DNA from: an uncultured Mollicutes bacterium
GTDB lineage: Bacteria; Bacillota_I; Bacilli_A; Acholeplasmatales; Anaeroplasmataceae
Reading direction: 5' to 3'
Length of the DNA stretch: 64,000 nt
NCBI GenBank assembly: GCA_900540705.1
Contig: UQGR01000004.1
Span: 1 to 64,000, forward strand
The first letter of the stretch is position 1, and every line of letters begins with the position of its first letter. The translations under genes and the position numbers were made by a program. This document shows, in pieces, positions 43,187 to 52,490 of this stretch. The notes beneath the pieces are model-generated. The model had not been told where the DNA came from. It saw only the letters and a program-made list of their open reading frames with translations, and made no database searches.

Positions 43187-44686
43187 TTAATGCTTCAAAA
43201 ATCTCAAAATATGCTCTCTAAAATCCCGATTGGTTAGAACTACAATACCTGCTGGAACAAAAGAAAATCCAACAGATATACTCCCTCTTACCAAAAGAGA
43301 AAGCCATACATTATCCATATGAATTCCTCTCACAGTAAAATGAAAGGCAAATAGCAGTCCTACAAACAAAAGAATGTAAAGATAATTTGTAATATAATAA
43401 CGCTTAGGCGTTTCCTTAAAAGCGTCCTTGTAGAGTACCCACGGCTCTACTGTATGACAAATGAAAAGATTTGTAACAATCGTAGATACAATTACACCCA
43501 CTACACCAATTACATTTACTAAGGCGATAGATAAAATGATATTGATAATCCCCTCCACCAGCGGCCGAAAACGATCCGAATAGAATACACCTGTTGCGTC
43601 TTTAAAGGTAACCACGGTTTGTCTTAAATATTGGATAAAATAGTTGATGGTTATTACAATCACAATGGAACGCTCTAGCTCCAAATCATGGCCAAATAAA
43701 ATTTGAATCAATTCATCACAAATGGCATAATAGCCTAAGAAGAAAACACATCCAATGATAAAGATGATAGCATGAAAGAAATTAAAATATTTTTTCGTTC
43801 TATCCAAATCCTGAACAAAAATATGCCCTATCATAGAAGTTAATGGCGTAATGAATAAGGCAATTACACTAATCATTGCCGTTACAATTGTAACGTAATT
43901 CGTATATTTCCCTAAAATTGCGACACTTATAAAAGCCGAAATAATGATACTGTCCGCTGTATTTACCAACAGAGTACCAATTTTATGCATAAATAATGCC
44001 TTGATATTTTTAGTAAGCTCCTTCTTTACTTCTGCATTCAAGATTGCTTTTTTTGTAATGATATCCTTATGCATTTTTCGAGTAATGATAACTGTAAGTC
44101 CCCATTGTATTAACGTAGCTAAAATTCGCGCCGCAAAAAACAAGTATAAGGATTTAAAGCATAAGATTACAACAATCTGAATTGCACTTTGAATAATCAA
44201 GCCAACTGAATTAATGGTTGTCGTAATATAATTATTTTTATATGCGTTAATCAAGGAGATTTTCGAACTAAACAGGTAGGTTAATACCGTAGATACCAGC
44301 ATTAAAAAGAAACAAAGGTAAATATTAAAATCAAGCTGATAATCCTTAGCTAAATAAGGTAAAGCTGGCAACACACAAAGACCAACGACAAATATGATTC
44401 CAGCAATCCCTAAATAAAGCTTTTTAAATAGGCAGTAAAGTCCCACAACTGTATTTTCGTCCTTCTCGCTAATCGGCTTATACATACAGTAGGTGATTGC
44501 CGTGCCAACACCAAGCTCAGCAACCGCTAAAACTCCTACAATGCTTGTAAAAAGAGAGTTGAGTCCATTGGCATCATTTCCTAAATATTGAATTAAATAT
44601 CTCGTTGCCAGTATTCCAGAAATAATTACTAGAATTTTAAATAGAATCGAGATAAAAACATTTTTTAAAGCACGTTTCTTTTCCAC
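43187..44686 (-). CDS. second polysaccharide flippase (MOP superfamily)
   Basis: 499 residues with about 12-14 transmembrane segments. The start KKRALKNVFISILFKI and the segment YLGNDANGLNSLFTSI are typical of oligosaccharide flippases. It shows little similarity to the other flippase at 29625-31178. The start abuts the polymerase-glycosyltransferase fusion stop (shared base 44686). It should export lipid-linked units made by operon 1. Confidence 0.88.
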   Translation of the reverse strand: MEKKRALKNVFISILFKILVIISGILATRYLIQYLGNDANGLNSLFTSIVGVLAVAELGVGTAITYCMYKPISEKDENTVVGLYCLFKKLYLGIAGIIFVVGLCVLPALPYLAKDYQLDFNIYLCFFLMLVSTVLTYLFSSKISLINAYKNNYITTTINSVGLIIQSAIQIVVILCFKSLYLFFAARILATLIQWGLTVIITRKMHKDIITKKAILNAEVKKELTKNIKALFMHKIGTLLVNTADSIIISAFISVAILGKYTNYVTIVTAMISVIALFITPLTSMIGHIFVQDLDRTKKYFNFFHAIIFIIGCVFFLGYYAICDELIQILFGHDLELERSIVIVITINYFIQYLRQTVVTFKDATGVFYSDRFRPLVEGIINIILSIALVNVIGVVGVIVSTIVTNLFICHTVEPWVLYKDAFKETPKRYYITNYLYILLFVGLLFAFHFTVRGIHMDNVWLSLLVRGSISVGFSFVPAGIVVLTNRDFREHILRFLKH

Positions 44687-46878
44687 TACTCCATCACCTG
44701 TTCTAAAAAGCTTGTTTTAAAATTTTCCCAAGTATATTTTTCTAAGACTTTTTCGCGTTCTTCTTTATCAATATTATTCTCTGCATCTAGCTTTTGATGT
44801 AAATCCAAAATATTTTTCGGATCAAAATAAATGGCACTATCCCCATAAACCTCATGATAGACCTCAATATCGGCAATATATATTTTCTCACATCCAAAGC
44901 CCATAGCCTCTAAAGGTGGTACTCCAAAGCCTTCATATAGGCTTGGAGAAATAAATCCCTTACAATGAGCATATAAATATTTCAATTCTTCATCTAAAAC
45001 ATATCCTGTGAATATAACATTTTCCGGGATATCCTGAAACAAATCGGAAACCTTGTCCTTCCTCCCAATCACGACAAAACTATCCTGACTTCTAAGTCTG
45101 GCTAAGGATATAATATAGGCAAAATTCTTATTTGGCAATACAGAGGAAACACATAAATAATATTCCTTTGCTGGTAAAGTATATTCCTTTTCCCCAAAAT
45201 CATAAATATGCGTATACCCTGGATTTGCCACTACAATATCACAAGAGGATACTGCAGGAAATTTATCTAGCAATCTTTCTTTAGTAAATAAAGATGGACA
45301 AATGATTTTTTCATAACGATTCGCATTTAGAAGCGTAAGCATTCTAAGCTTAAAAGACCAGCTATCCTTCCTATATCCAGGCTCAAAGAAAATGATATCA
45401 TGAATCATCGTAATGCCTGGATAAAACACGGGACCAATATTACCTAGATTCCAAAGCGTTGATTTTCTTCTCGTAAGCATAAACAAAGGAAGAGTGAGCT
45501 GTTCCCAAAGGATTCCCTTGAAAGGACCAATTCTTCGAATGGAAATAGAGATATCCTTAACATCTATTTCCATCTTTTTAGGAGCCAAAAGAACAAACTG
45601 ATTTCCTTCTAATCTTCTACAAAATTCATAGCATAGCCTCTGGATTCCTGTTAAGGATTGTGTCATAAACATTCCGTTGATATATATCTTCTTTGGTTTT
45701 CGTTGAACAGGATATACATAAAGACAACCTAATACAATTCCTAGATAAGTCCATAGATATAACCGCAAATAATTTTGATTGGCTTGAAGACAAATCACAA
45801 ATACCAGCATTGCAAATAAAAATGGATAGGCTTGCTTATTTTTTCTCTGTTTCCAGATTAAACCAAAAATCAAAAAGTAAAAAGCCAAAAAGCCAAATAT
45901 TCCCATTGTAGCCAAAAGCTCTAAGGAAATATTCGTAGGCTGATAGCTTGCATCCATATTAAAGTAGAAATGATAATTGTTTGGTCCAATTCCCAAAACT
46001 GGATATTTACAGAATACCTCAATGGCTTCCCTATATTTTTTCATTCGATCCCCAGAAGCATCAATCAAACCATTTTTAAAAATTCGCATAAAAAACAATT
46101 CAAATGTTTTAGGGGAAATAAAATAAAAACTAATAAAAAACAAAATTCCAAGCCCCAAAACAGACGCTGTAACAATACATCTCTTTTTAAAGGAAATCGA
46201 TTGATTAAAGAAGTTGAATAGTAAAATACAAGCAAAAATAAGAAGTATACTCAAATATCCTGTTGACGATGTCGTTAATAATATGCCTAAAAAACAAATA
46301 ATTACATCAATCCAATACATTTTTTTCAACTGGATACAAGAAATATATGCTGATAGCGCTAGACCAAAGCTTAAATACGTAGCTAAATAGCTAGGTTCAT
46401 AAAACCAAAGGGCAGGGCGATAAATTCCTAAATGCTCCTGATGAGAGAGGAATGGGATATCTATATGGAACACCTGTAATAGTAAAAACTGTAGACAAAG
46501 AAACCCAAATATCGTAAATATGGAAAGTCGGAATATCCACAGGAATTGCTTCATTCCTCTTAGCTTTATATAAGAGGCAATTACAAATAGAATAAAGAAA
46601 ATATTATAAATTAACCACAAAAAATAAAATCCAGAGCTGACAATGTGAGCTGAACAGACCGTAGATAGAAACATGATTAGAATCATAGGAAAAGTATATA
46701 GAATATACTTAAAGTTATACGCTCTTAGACAACATAGACCTATGGCAGCAAAAGGGAAAAATATTTGTCCTAAACGGAAGGAATAGGCACCAAGCTCAAT
46801 ACTGAGGGTATCTGCCCCCATAAACAGCAAACACAAAAACATTAAAATATCTAAAATAAGAGTAAGCTTCTTTTTCAT
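44686..46878 (-). CDS. fusion of polymerase-like membrane domain and GT4 glycosyltransferase
   Basis: 730 residues. Residues 1-400 form about 11 transmembrane helices with the Wzy-like loop (GLIDASGDRMKKYREAIEVF, then GIGPNNYHFYFN). Residues about 405-730 are a GT4 glycosyltransferase with IYINGMFMTQSLTGIQRL, CVSSVLPNKNFAYII, FTGYVLDEELKYLYAHC and the donor-binding SPSLYEGFGVPPLEAMG. Each half resembles a full-length protein. No stop or frameshift separates them, and the linker is short. If real, sugar transfer in the cytoplasm and polymerisation outside are joined in one polypeptide. The following GT4 gene has a similar SLYEGFGLPPLEAL signature. Confidence 0.85.
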   Translation of the reverse strand: MKKKLTLILDILMFLCLLFMGADTLSIELGAYSFRLGQIFFPFAAIGLCCLRAYNFKYILYTFPMILIMFLSTVCSAHIVSSGFYFLWLIYNIFFILFVIASYIKLRGMKQFLWIFRLSIFTIFGFLCLQFLLLQVFHIDIPFLSHQEHLGIYRPALWFYEPSYLATYLSFGLALSAYISCIQLKKMYWIDVIICFLGILLTTSSTGYLSILLIFACILLFNFFNQSISFKKRCIVTASVLGLGILFFISFYFISPKTFELFFMRIFKNGLIDASGDRMKKYREAIEVFCKYPVLGIGPNNYHFYFNMDASYQPTNISLELLATMGIFGFLAFYFLIFGLIWKQRKNKQAYPFLFAMLVFVICLQANQNYLRLYLWTYLGIVLGCLYVYPVQRKPKKIYINGMFMTQSLTGIQRLCYEFCRRLEGNQFVLLAPKKMEIDVKDISISIRRIGPFKGILWEQLTLPLFMLTRRKSTLWNLGNIGPVFYPGITMIHDIIFFEPGYRKDSWSFKLRMLTLLNANRYEKIICPSLFTKERLLDKFPAVSSCDIVVANPGYTHIYDFGEKEYTLPAKEYYLCVSSVLPNKNFAYIISLARLRSQDSFVVIGRKDKVSDLFQDIPENVIFTGYVLDEELKYLYAHCKGFISPSLYEGFGVPPLEAMGFGCEKIYIADIEVYHEVYGDSAIYFDPKNILDLHQKLDAENNIDKEEREKVLEKYTWENFKTSFLEQVME

Positions 46879-46879
46879 T

Positions 46880-47905
46880 TTATCTATCCTCTATCCTATT
46901 CAATATTTTTTCAACCACTTTTACAAATTGAAATTCATGTTGGCTAGAGTATTTTACATTTTGATAAGAGCTGGTTAAAATTTTATTAGCTAAATCTTCA
47001 ACTCCCTCATAGAAAATTACATCAAAAGAATAATAAATTTCTTTAAATACCTCAATTGAGTTTAGAATAGGTCTCGTCCCTAAATATAAAGCCTCTAGGG
47101 GTGGTAACCCAAAGCCCTCATATAGACTTGGCTGAATCAAGAATCTAGACTCTGAAATAAGGTCAAAAAGCTCTTCATCTGTTATTCTACCTGTAAAACG
47201 AACTCCAGGCATAGTTAGATATTTAGACAATGCTTCATCCTTTGTCTTATGGTCATTGCTGCCAACTAACAAAAGCTCCATAGCTTCATCTTTAGTTTTC
47301 ACAAGTTCAAAGGCCTTTAAAAGCTCTATGATATTTTTATTCTTTTTTAAATTACCAACAAAAATAATTTGATTTCTTTTTTCTAATGCCTTCGGTTGAT
47401 ACTCCATAAGCTTATTAGACAAACCAGTATAAACTACCCCTATTTTCTTTTGACACTTTGGAAAATAATGCAGAATTCTAGATTTTGAAAATTCGGATAC
47501 TGTAAAAATAAACTTACTTTTTTTTGAACATCTTTTCAAAAGATGTTTTTTGATTTTGGCATCCATAAATCCGGTTGTTGTTGATTTATCATCTAAAAAA
47601 ATAACATCATGAATCGTAGAGTAAATTGGTACCTTTATCCCATAAGGAATTATGAAATTAGGAGTGAAAAACACATCACATTGATTTAATTTTTTAGGAG
47701 CATTAAAAAGCCCCTTAGGGGAAAAAGGTGAAGTATCGCACGCAAGTATTTCACCCTGTAGGTTATAGCCTTTTATTTTATTTTCATTTCCCCAATAAAC
47801 GTAGGAGTGCTCCTTTGGAAGCATCATTATAATTCCCTCTAGAAATCTGCCGATTCCCGACATCCCTAGATATCTACAATCTATACCTATTTTCATAATT
47901 TTCAC
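46880..47905 (-). CDS. GT4-type glycosyltransferase
   Basis: 341 residues from GTG 47905, with GGA 5-6 nt upstream; ATG 47896 is an alternative. GT-B motifs are IDCRYLGMSGIGRFLEG at the N-terminus, FVGNLKKNKNIIELLKAF near 185 and QPSLYEGFGLPPLEALYLG near 260. It resembles mannosyltransferase-like enzymes acting on lipid-linked glycans. It is the first gene of operon 1, 1 nt before the fused polymerase-glycosyltransferase gene. Sugar specificity is unknown. Confidence 0.9.
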   Translation of the reverse strand: MKIMKIGIDCRYLGMSGIGRFLEGIIMMLPKEHSYVYWGNENKIKGYNLQGEILACDTSPFSPKGLFNAPKKLNQCDVFFTPNFIIPYGIKVPIYSTIHDVIFLDDKSTTTGFMDAKIKKHLLKRCSKKSKFIFTVSEFSKSRILHYFPKCQKKIGVVYTGLSNKLMEYQPKALEKRNQIIFVGNLKKNKNIIELLKAFELVKTKDEAMELLLVGSNDHKTKDEALSKYLTMPGVRFTGRITDEELFDLISESRFLIQPSLYEGFGLPPLEALYLGTRPILNSIEVFKEIYYSFDVIFYEGVEDLANKILTSSYQNVKYSSQHEFQFVKVVEKILNRIEDR

Positions 47906-47933
47906 ACTTTTCCAATTCTGTTGTTATTCTTAT

Positions 47934-47962
47934 ATTTTAAACCAAAATCTCAAGAAATACAA
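47934..47962 (-). promoter_or_regulatory. putative promoter of polysaccharide operon 1
   Basis: On the minus strand TTGTAT (47962-47957) and TAAAAT (47939-47934) have a 17-bp spacer, about 30 nt upstream of the first gene. Confidence 0.5.
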
Positions 47963-48030
47963 TATATGGTTCAGTTTTCAAAAGGATAACGCTTAATTTA
48001 TAAGATATCTATATCTTAAAGACTTCAATC

Positions 48031-48061
48031 AAAAAAATTCTATGAAAAAATCATAGAATTT
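48031..48061 (-). terminator. terminator of pyrR
   Basis: An 11-bp perfect stem, AAATTCTATGA (48035-48045) with TCATAGAATTT (48051-48061), is followed by a T run on the minus strand, just after the pyrR stop. Confidence 0.85.
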
Positions 48062-48066
48062 CATAG

Positions 48067-48564
48067 TTATATGATACTGACCGTTCTTCCATCAAAATCG
48101 CACAAAACCAACTCCGCTTTTGATGTAGGCAGATTTTTCCCGATAAAATCAGCTCGAATTGGGATCTCTCTATGTCCTCTATCTACAAATACGGCCAATT
48201 CAATCTTAGCTGGTCTTCCAAGGTCCATAATCGCATCCATTGCTGCACGCACACTTCTACCAGTATACAATACATCATCCACTAATATGATGGTCTTATT
48301 CTCTACACTATGCTGAAATTCAATATGGACATGCTCCAGTTTTTTATCATCATCCCGGTGAGAGCTTATATCCATCACCTCTAAAGGTACATCAATACCT
48401 TCAAAATCCAATATAAATTCTTTAATTTTTCTAGCAAAAGGAGTTCCCTTTTTTTCTATTCCTACTAAAATAATATCCTGTAAAGATGTATTGCGTTCAA
48501 TAATTTCGTGCGTCATTCGCTTTAGGGTTCTCATAAACTGCTCTGAATCAATCACAATATGCAT
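48067..48564 (-). CDS. pyrR: PyrR: pyrimidine attenuator / uracil phosphoribosyltransferase family
   Basis: 165 residues from ATG 48564 (MHIVIDSEQF), chosen for AAAGGAG just upstream rather than the longer frame from 48597. The PRPP-binding motif VDDVLYTGRSVRAAMDA is near 95, followed by GRPAKIELAVFVDRGHRE and IRADFIGKNLPTS, all typical of PyrR. The protein binds pyr mRNA in a uridine-nucleotide-dependent way and may have UPRTase activity. No pyr biosynthetic gene is beside it here. It lies alone between the yebC terminator and its own terminator, so it probably acts on distant operons. Confidence 0.9.
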   Translation of the reverse strand: MHIVIDSEQFMRTLKRMTHEIIERNTSLQDIILVGIEKKGTPFARKIKEFILDFEGIDVPLEVMDISSHRDDDKKLEHVHIEFQHSVENKTIILVDDVLYTGRSVRAAMDAIMDLGRPAKIELAVFVDRGHREIPIRADFIGKNLPTSKAELVLCDFDGRTVSII

Positions 48565-48587
48565 ATATTTCAACTCCTTTAGAGAAA

Positions 48588-48613
48588 AAGAACACAATGT
48601 TAAAACATTGTGC
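48588..48613 (-). terminator. terminator of yebC
   Basis: CACAATGT/ACATTGTG with a TAAA loop lies just after the yebC stop. On the minus strand it is followed by TTCTTTTTC. It stands just upstream of the pyrR ribosome site and may allow readthrough into pyrR. Confidence 0.65.
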
Positions 48614-48622
48614 TAGCTTTTT

Positions 48623-49351
48623 TTATTCTTCATCCATAGAGATATTCGCGTTATGATATACATCCTGAACATCATCTAATTCAGATAAAAGGTCTAATAA
48701 TCTTCTAAATTTAGCTTCATGGTCTGCATCTAAATCCACATAATTGGATGGAACTAGACTTACACTGCTCTCTTCAAATTCCAAATCTGGTTTAGCGCCT
48801 TCTAAAGCGTTCTTTATTGCCTCAAAATCCTTTGGCTCAGCCAAAATTACTGTAAAGCCATCCTCATCTGTCTTGATTTCCTCACAATCTGCATCAGCCA
48901 TCATTAAGGCCTCCATAGCTTCATCCTCAGTTAGTCCTTCAAAGACGAACTTAGCCTTTCTGCTAAACATATAGCCTACAGATGTTCCAATCTGCCCGCC
49001 CGTTTTATTAAAAGCTGTACGAACATCTGTAAATGTACGATTATCGTTATCTGTTGTACATTCTACTATCATCGCAACATTACCAGGACCATATCCTTCA
49101 TAGGTTTTTTCTTTAGACGCACCAGACGCAATTCCAGCAGCCTTAGCAATCGCACGTTTAATTACATCCGCTGGACATTGATCCTTTTTCGCACGCTCTA
49201 TTACTCTTTTTAATCCTTGATTCATTTCAGGATCAGGAACTCCCGCTTTGGCAGCCTGGAATATTTCCTTTCCCCATTTTGCATATTTTGCAGATTTCAT
49301 TGCTGCGGTTTTAGCCATAGATGCAGCACGAACTTCATGGGCTCTTCCCAT
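48623..49351 (-). CDS. yebC: YebC/PmpR family protein
   Basis: 242 residues, full family length. Motifs are SKYAKWGKEIFQAAKAG-like N-terminal helix (here MKSAKYAKWGKEIF), GYGPGNVAMIVECTTDN near 85, RTFTDVRTAFNKTGGQIG near 105, and the acidic C-terminal LDDVQDVYHNANI. The family was named for DNA-binding regulators. More recent work on bacterial YebC and mitochondrial TACO1 supports a ribosome-associated role in translating difficult sequences. The gene is single, followed by its own terminator, and separates the polysaccharide locus from a polymerase paralogue. Confidence 0.95.
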   Translation of the reverse strand: MGRAHEVRAASMAKTAAMKSAKYAKWGKEIFQAAKAGVPDPEMNQGLKRVIERAKKDQCPADVIKRAIAKAAGIASGASKEKTYEGYGPGNVAMIVECTTDNDNRTFTDVRTAFNKTGGQIGTSVGYMFSRKAKFVFEGLTEDEAMEALMMADADCEEIKTDEDGFTVILAEPKDFEAIKNALEGAKPDLEFEESSVSLVPSNYVDLDADHEAKFRRLLDLLSELDDVQDVYHNANISMDEE

Positions 49352-49454
49352 ACATTACACAACCTTTCGATTTAAAACAATTTTGATTTTTACCTTTAAA
49401 TTATACACTAAAGCGATATAGATTTCAATATTTTTATAAAACGTCTTCCATCGT

Positions 49455-50849
49455 CTAGAATAAAATATTTTCCTTTTCCTTCCGACTAGCATCTATCGCT
49501 GCCATTCCTACTGCCAATGCCATCATATAATAGTACATATGATACGTGTTATCAATCATTCCATAAATTCCAACACCAAGATATGCCGTTCCAGCAGTTA
49601 ATGCAAATAAAAATTCACAATGGGCAAGTGCCTTATACTTCTGATATAGATGATAACTAAGACAAGCAATACCAAAAACACCACCTACCGCTAAGGTCTC
49701 AAAAAAGGTAGAGTGAAATATAACTGGAGTATACTGAATACCAGCTGCCGTTTCCCTCATGTCAAAATACGTACAAATCCCAGGTCCCAGCATTCTGGTA
49801 AGTGGAGTTTGATTCCATTGTCCATAAGCAATTCTCCATAAATCAAAACGTCCATTATCATCTAATCCTTCTTTAAATACCGCATCATAAGCCTTTTCAA
49901 ATATCTGAATGGAAATATCCTTAAAAATAACGATACCAATTAAAATTAAAATAGCATAACCAAAAAATAGATTTTGATAGGTTCTAGGCTTTTTAGAACA
50001 AAAGAGTAATGCTAGATACAAAAAACCAACCTCTAAGAATCCAAATAAATACGCTCCTCGACAATTGGATAAAATTAAGCCAGCCATAGAAACCAATATC
50101 TTTAAATTGTCAAAAATCATTCCTCTAATACTTATCTTATGGGCTAATAAATAAAAGGTAAATGGCAAGGAAAAGCAAATCATAAGACCTGCTTCATTAC
50201 ATAAACCCCAGCCCATATAATACCAAAGCTCAAAGATACTATCCTTCGTATCCTTTAGCTCATATACCTTAAGTGCACATTCAAAGGCCAACAGGATAGC
50301 AAGGTAGGACATGGTTAACGCAAGCATTTTAAAGCTATTCTTTTTTATACCATTTACAAAAAATACATAAATCAATAGGTATGCTGTGTTTGCAAAAAAC
50401 AGAAAATAAAACACACTATATGCCTTGGGAATAGAACGGGTCCAAAGAATAGGTAAAACATTGGTAATTGCCAATCCAACAAAACCCAATAATGAGTGCA
50501 TTTTAGAAAGTCGAATGCCCTGCCTTATCGTAAATATCAATAATACAATGAAAAAAATACCAGCCAAAATAAGAATTGGAATTGGGGCATGTTCGTTAGA
50601 AAATCCCGAGCTGATACAATAGATAATATAAATCACATTAGGAATAATATATTTTAAATCCTTTGTAATAAATATCATTATAGTCGCAGTTAGGATAATC
50701 ACACCCATTCCCACAAGACCATTAAACTTCCAGCCTAGCAAGGCAATACATGCAATACCAAAAACATATACCTCATCAAAATATTTCTTTTGGAGAAGCT
50801 TCTTTATTTGATTTTCAATTTTTTTATATATCCCTTGTATTGCAGACAT
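49455..50849 (-). CDS. O-antigen polymerase/ligase-like membrane protein (paralogue B)
   Basis: 464 residues, about 11-12 transmembrane helices, with the loop DDNGRFDLWRIAYGQWNQTPL and FHSTFFETLAVGG. It is a close paralogue of 40669-42141, with the same order of segments along the whole length, including MGWGLCNEAG and GMIDNTYHMYY. It lies 10 nt downstream of the GGDEF-EAL gene and away from other sugar genes. A duplicated polymerase linked to a signalling protein may be under separate control. Confidence 0.83.
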   Translation of the reverse strand: MSAIQGIYKKIENQIKKLLQKKYFDEVYVFGIACIALLGWKFNGLVGMGVIILTATIMIFITKDLKYIIPNVIYIIYCISSGFSNEHAPIPILILAGIFFIVLLIFTIRQGIRLSKMHSLLGFVGLAITNVLPILWTRSIPKAYSVFYFLFFANTAYLLIYVFFVNGIKKNSFKMLALTMSYLAILLAFECALKVYELKDTKDSIFELWYYMGWGLCNEAGLMICFSLPFTFYLLAHKISIRGMIFDNLKILVSMAGLILSNCRGAYLFGFLEVGFLYLALLFCSKKPRTYQNLFFGYAILILIGIVIFKDISIQIFEKAYDAVFKEGLDDNGRFDLWRIAYGQWNQTPLTRMLGPGICTYFDMRETAAGIQYTPVIFHSTFFETLAVGGVFGIACLSYHLYQKYKALAHCEFLFALTAGTAYLGVGIYGMIDNTYHMYYYMMALAVGMAAIDASRKEKENILF

Positions 50850-50859
50850 TACGTTCTCC

Positions 50860-52332
50860 TTACTCTGTTGTATTCTTATGAATATAGTTGAATCTAGTCA
50901 AAGATGTAAACCGAGTCTCCCATTCCTTAAAATCAATATACTCCTTGAAGCTATCTGTACTTAAAGGTCTTGCAAAGAAATACCCTGAACCATAGCTAAT
51001 GTGATGATTTATTACATATTGAGCAACCTCTGCTCCTTCAATACCTTCCGAAACAATTAAAATGTTTTTTTCTCTACAAAAGCTAAGAAGATTCACCAAT
51101 AGCTGTTCCTGAGAAGAGTTATTGACAATATTTTTCAAAAATCCTCTACCAATTTTAATTACATCCACAGGAGAATTTTGAACAGCCTGTACTGTTCGAT
51201 TTTCTAAGACAAAGCCATCTATTGCAAATTTAAACCCAAATGCCTTGAGCTTATGAATATTGTTTGCAGCAACATCGATTCTTTCAAATACCATAAAGTC
51301 TGTAATTTCAAACATGAATCTTGTTGGATTCGCATTTAAGCCAGCAGCAATACGAATTAGGTTAGTGGCAAGCTCTGGATTTAAAATCTGTTTGGTGGAA
51401 AGGTTCAAAGAAAAGATCAAAGGAGTATCTGGAAATTGCTCTTCCATCGCCTGCTGAAATCGAATCATTTGGTCAATACCCCATTCTCCAACCCAGTGGA
51501 TATCTCCAGATTGTTCCATAAAATCAATAAAGTTTTGAGGAGATAGAACACCTTTCTTTGGGTGATTCCAACGCATTAAGGCCTCTGCTCCTAATAATTC
51601 CTGTTTCTCTAAATCCAAAATGGGCTGATAATAAAGAACGAATTCATTATTCTGGATGGCCTCTTTAACCTCTCTATACAATTCCATATTCTCTTTTTCT
51701 TCATCTAATAAGGTAGCATAGTAGTTTGTGCACTGATTACCACCATTCCTTTTAGAAACATAAACAGCTGTTTCTAAATTTAACAAAAGGTCCTTTAAAT
51801 TGTTTCCAGCTTGAGGGTAACTGCACCTTCCTAAGGAGGCCTTTAGACGAACCTCTTCTCCCGTTTCTAAGATAAAAGGTTTACTGATGGAATCTAATAT
51901 CTTGCTACATAGCTTTTCTAATTTTGTATGGTCATCTATATCCTTAATAAAACACAAGAATTCATCCATCTCCATTTTAGAGAATAACGCTTGAGGAGGG
52001 AGAATATGCATTACTCTTCGAGCTAGCTCCTGTACAACAATGGCATAAGATTTTTGTCCATAGTGATCATAGAACTTATGAAAGGAATCTAAATCAATAT
52101 AAATCAAACTAGCTGAGCCAAAATTTCCTACAGCCTTAATATAACGTCCAATTCCCCTTAGCATTTGTTTTTTAGGAGTGGCATTCTCTATAACTACATC
52201 TGTTTTAGACCTATAGCTTCTAAGAATATTTCTCATAAGAAAAAATACAAAAACACCTATGCCTGTCCCTCCCAGTAAAACACCAAAGACGATTAAGATT
52301 ATTATTCCTATATTCATCTGCGCTAAAATCAT
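50860..52332 (-). CDS. degenerate GGDEF-EAL protein, membrane anchored
   Basis: 490 residues. One transmembrane helix (about 10-33) is followed by a GGDEF-like domain (about 55-205) whose motif reads MEMDEF, so no cyclase activity is expected. The EAL domain (about 215-465) keeps EALMRW but has AIDGF where DDFG is usual, ITD for ITE, and KIG for KID. At least one metal ligand is therefore lost and phosphodiesterase activity is doubtful. I infer a nucleotide-sensing or structural role, perhaps controlling the polymerase-like protein encoded 10 nt downstream. c-di-GMP commonly controls exopolysaccharide, but no intact cyclase is in the window. Confidence 0.85.
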   Translation of the reverse strand: MILAQMNIGIIILIVFGVLLGGTGIGVFVFFLMRNILRSYRSKTDVVIENATPKKQMLRGIGRYIKAVGNFGSASLIYIDLDSFHKFYDHYGQKSYAIVVQELARRVMHILPPQALFSKMEMDEFLCFIKDIDDHTKLEKLCSKILDSISKPFILETGEEVRLKASLGRCSYPQAGNNLKDLLLNLETAVYVSKRNGGNQCTNYYATLLDEEKENMELYREVKEAIQNNEFVLYYQPILDLEKQELLGAEALMRWNHPKKGVLSPQNFIDFMEQSGDIHWVGEWGIDQMIRFQQAMEEQFPDTPLIFSLNLSTKQILNPELATNLIRIAAGLNANPTRFMFEITDFMVFERIDVAANNIHKLKAFGFKFAIDGFVLENRTVQAVQNSPVDVIKIGRGFLKNIVNNSSQEQLLVNLLSFCREKNILIVSEGIEGAEVAQYVINHHISYGSGYFFARPLSTDSFKEYIDFKEWETRFTSLTRFNYIHKNTTE

Positions 52333-52454
52333 ATAACTGCCTCTCTATTCTATAGTACAATTTTAGTTTAACACAAAACCACTTGTATCTATACATTTAC
52401 TCCTATAGTAAAATTTAACTATTTTTAGTATATACTTAAAACAGGAATTAGTCA

Positions 52455-52482
52455 AATAAAAATCCCCTCTAAAATAGAGGGA
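52455..52482 (-). terminator. terminator of metG-yitT
   Basis: CCCTCTA/TAGAGGG (52465-52481), followed on the minus strand by GATTTTTATTT, lies 9 nt beyond the yitT stop. Confidence 0.85.
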
Positions 52483-52490
52483 ATTGTTGA

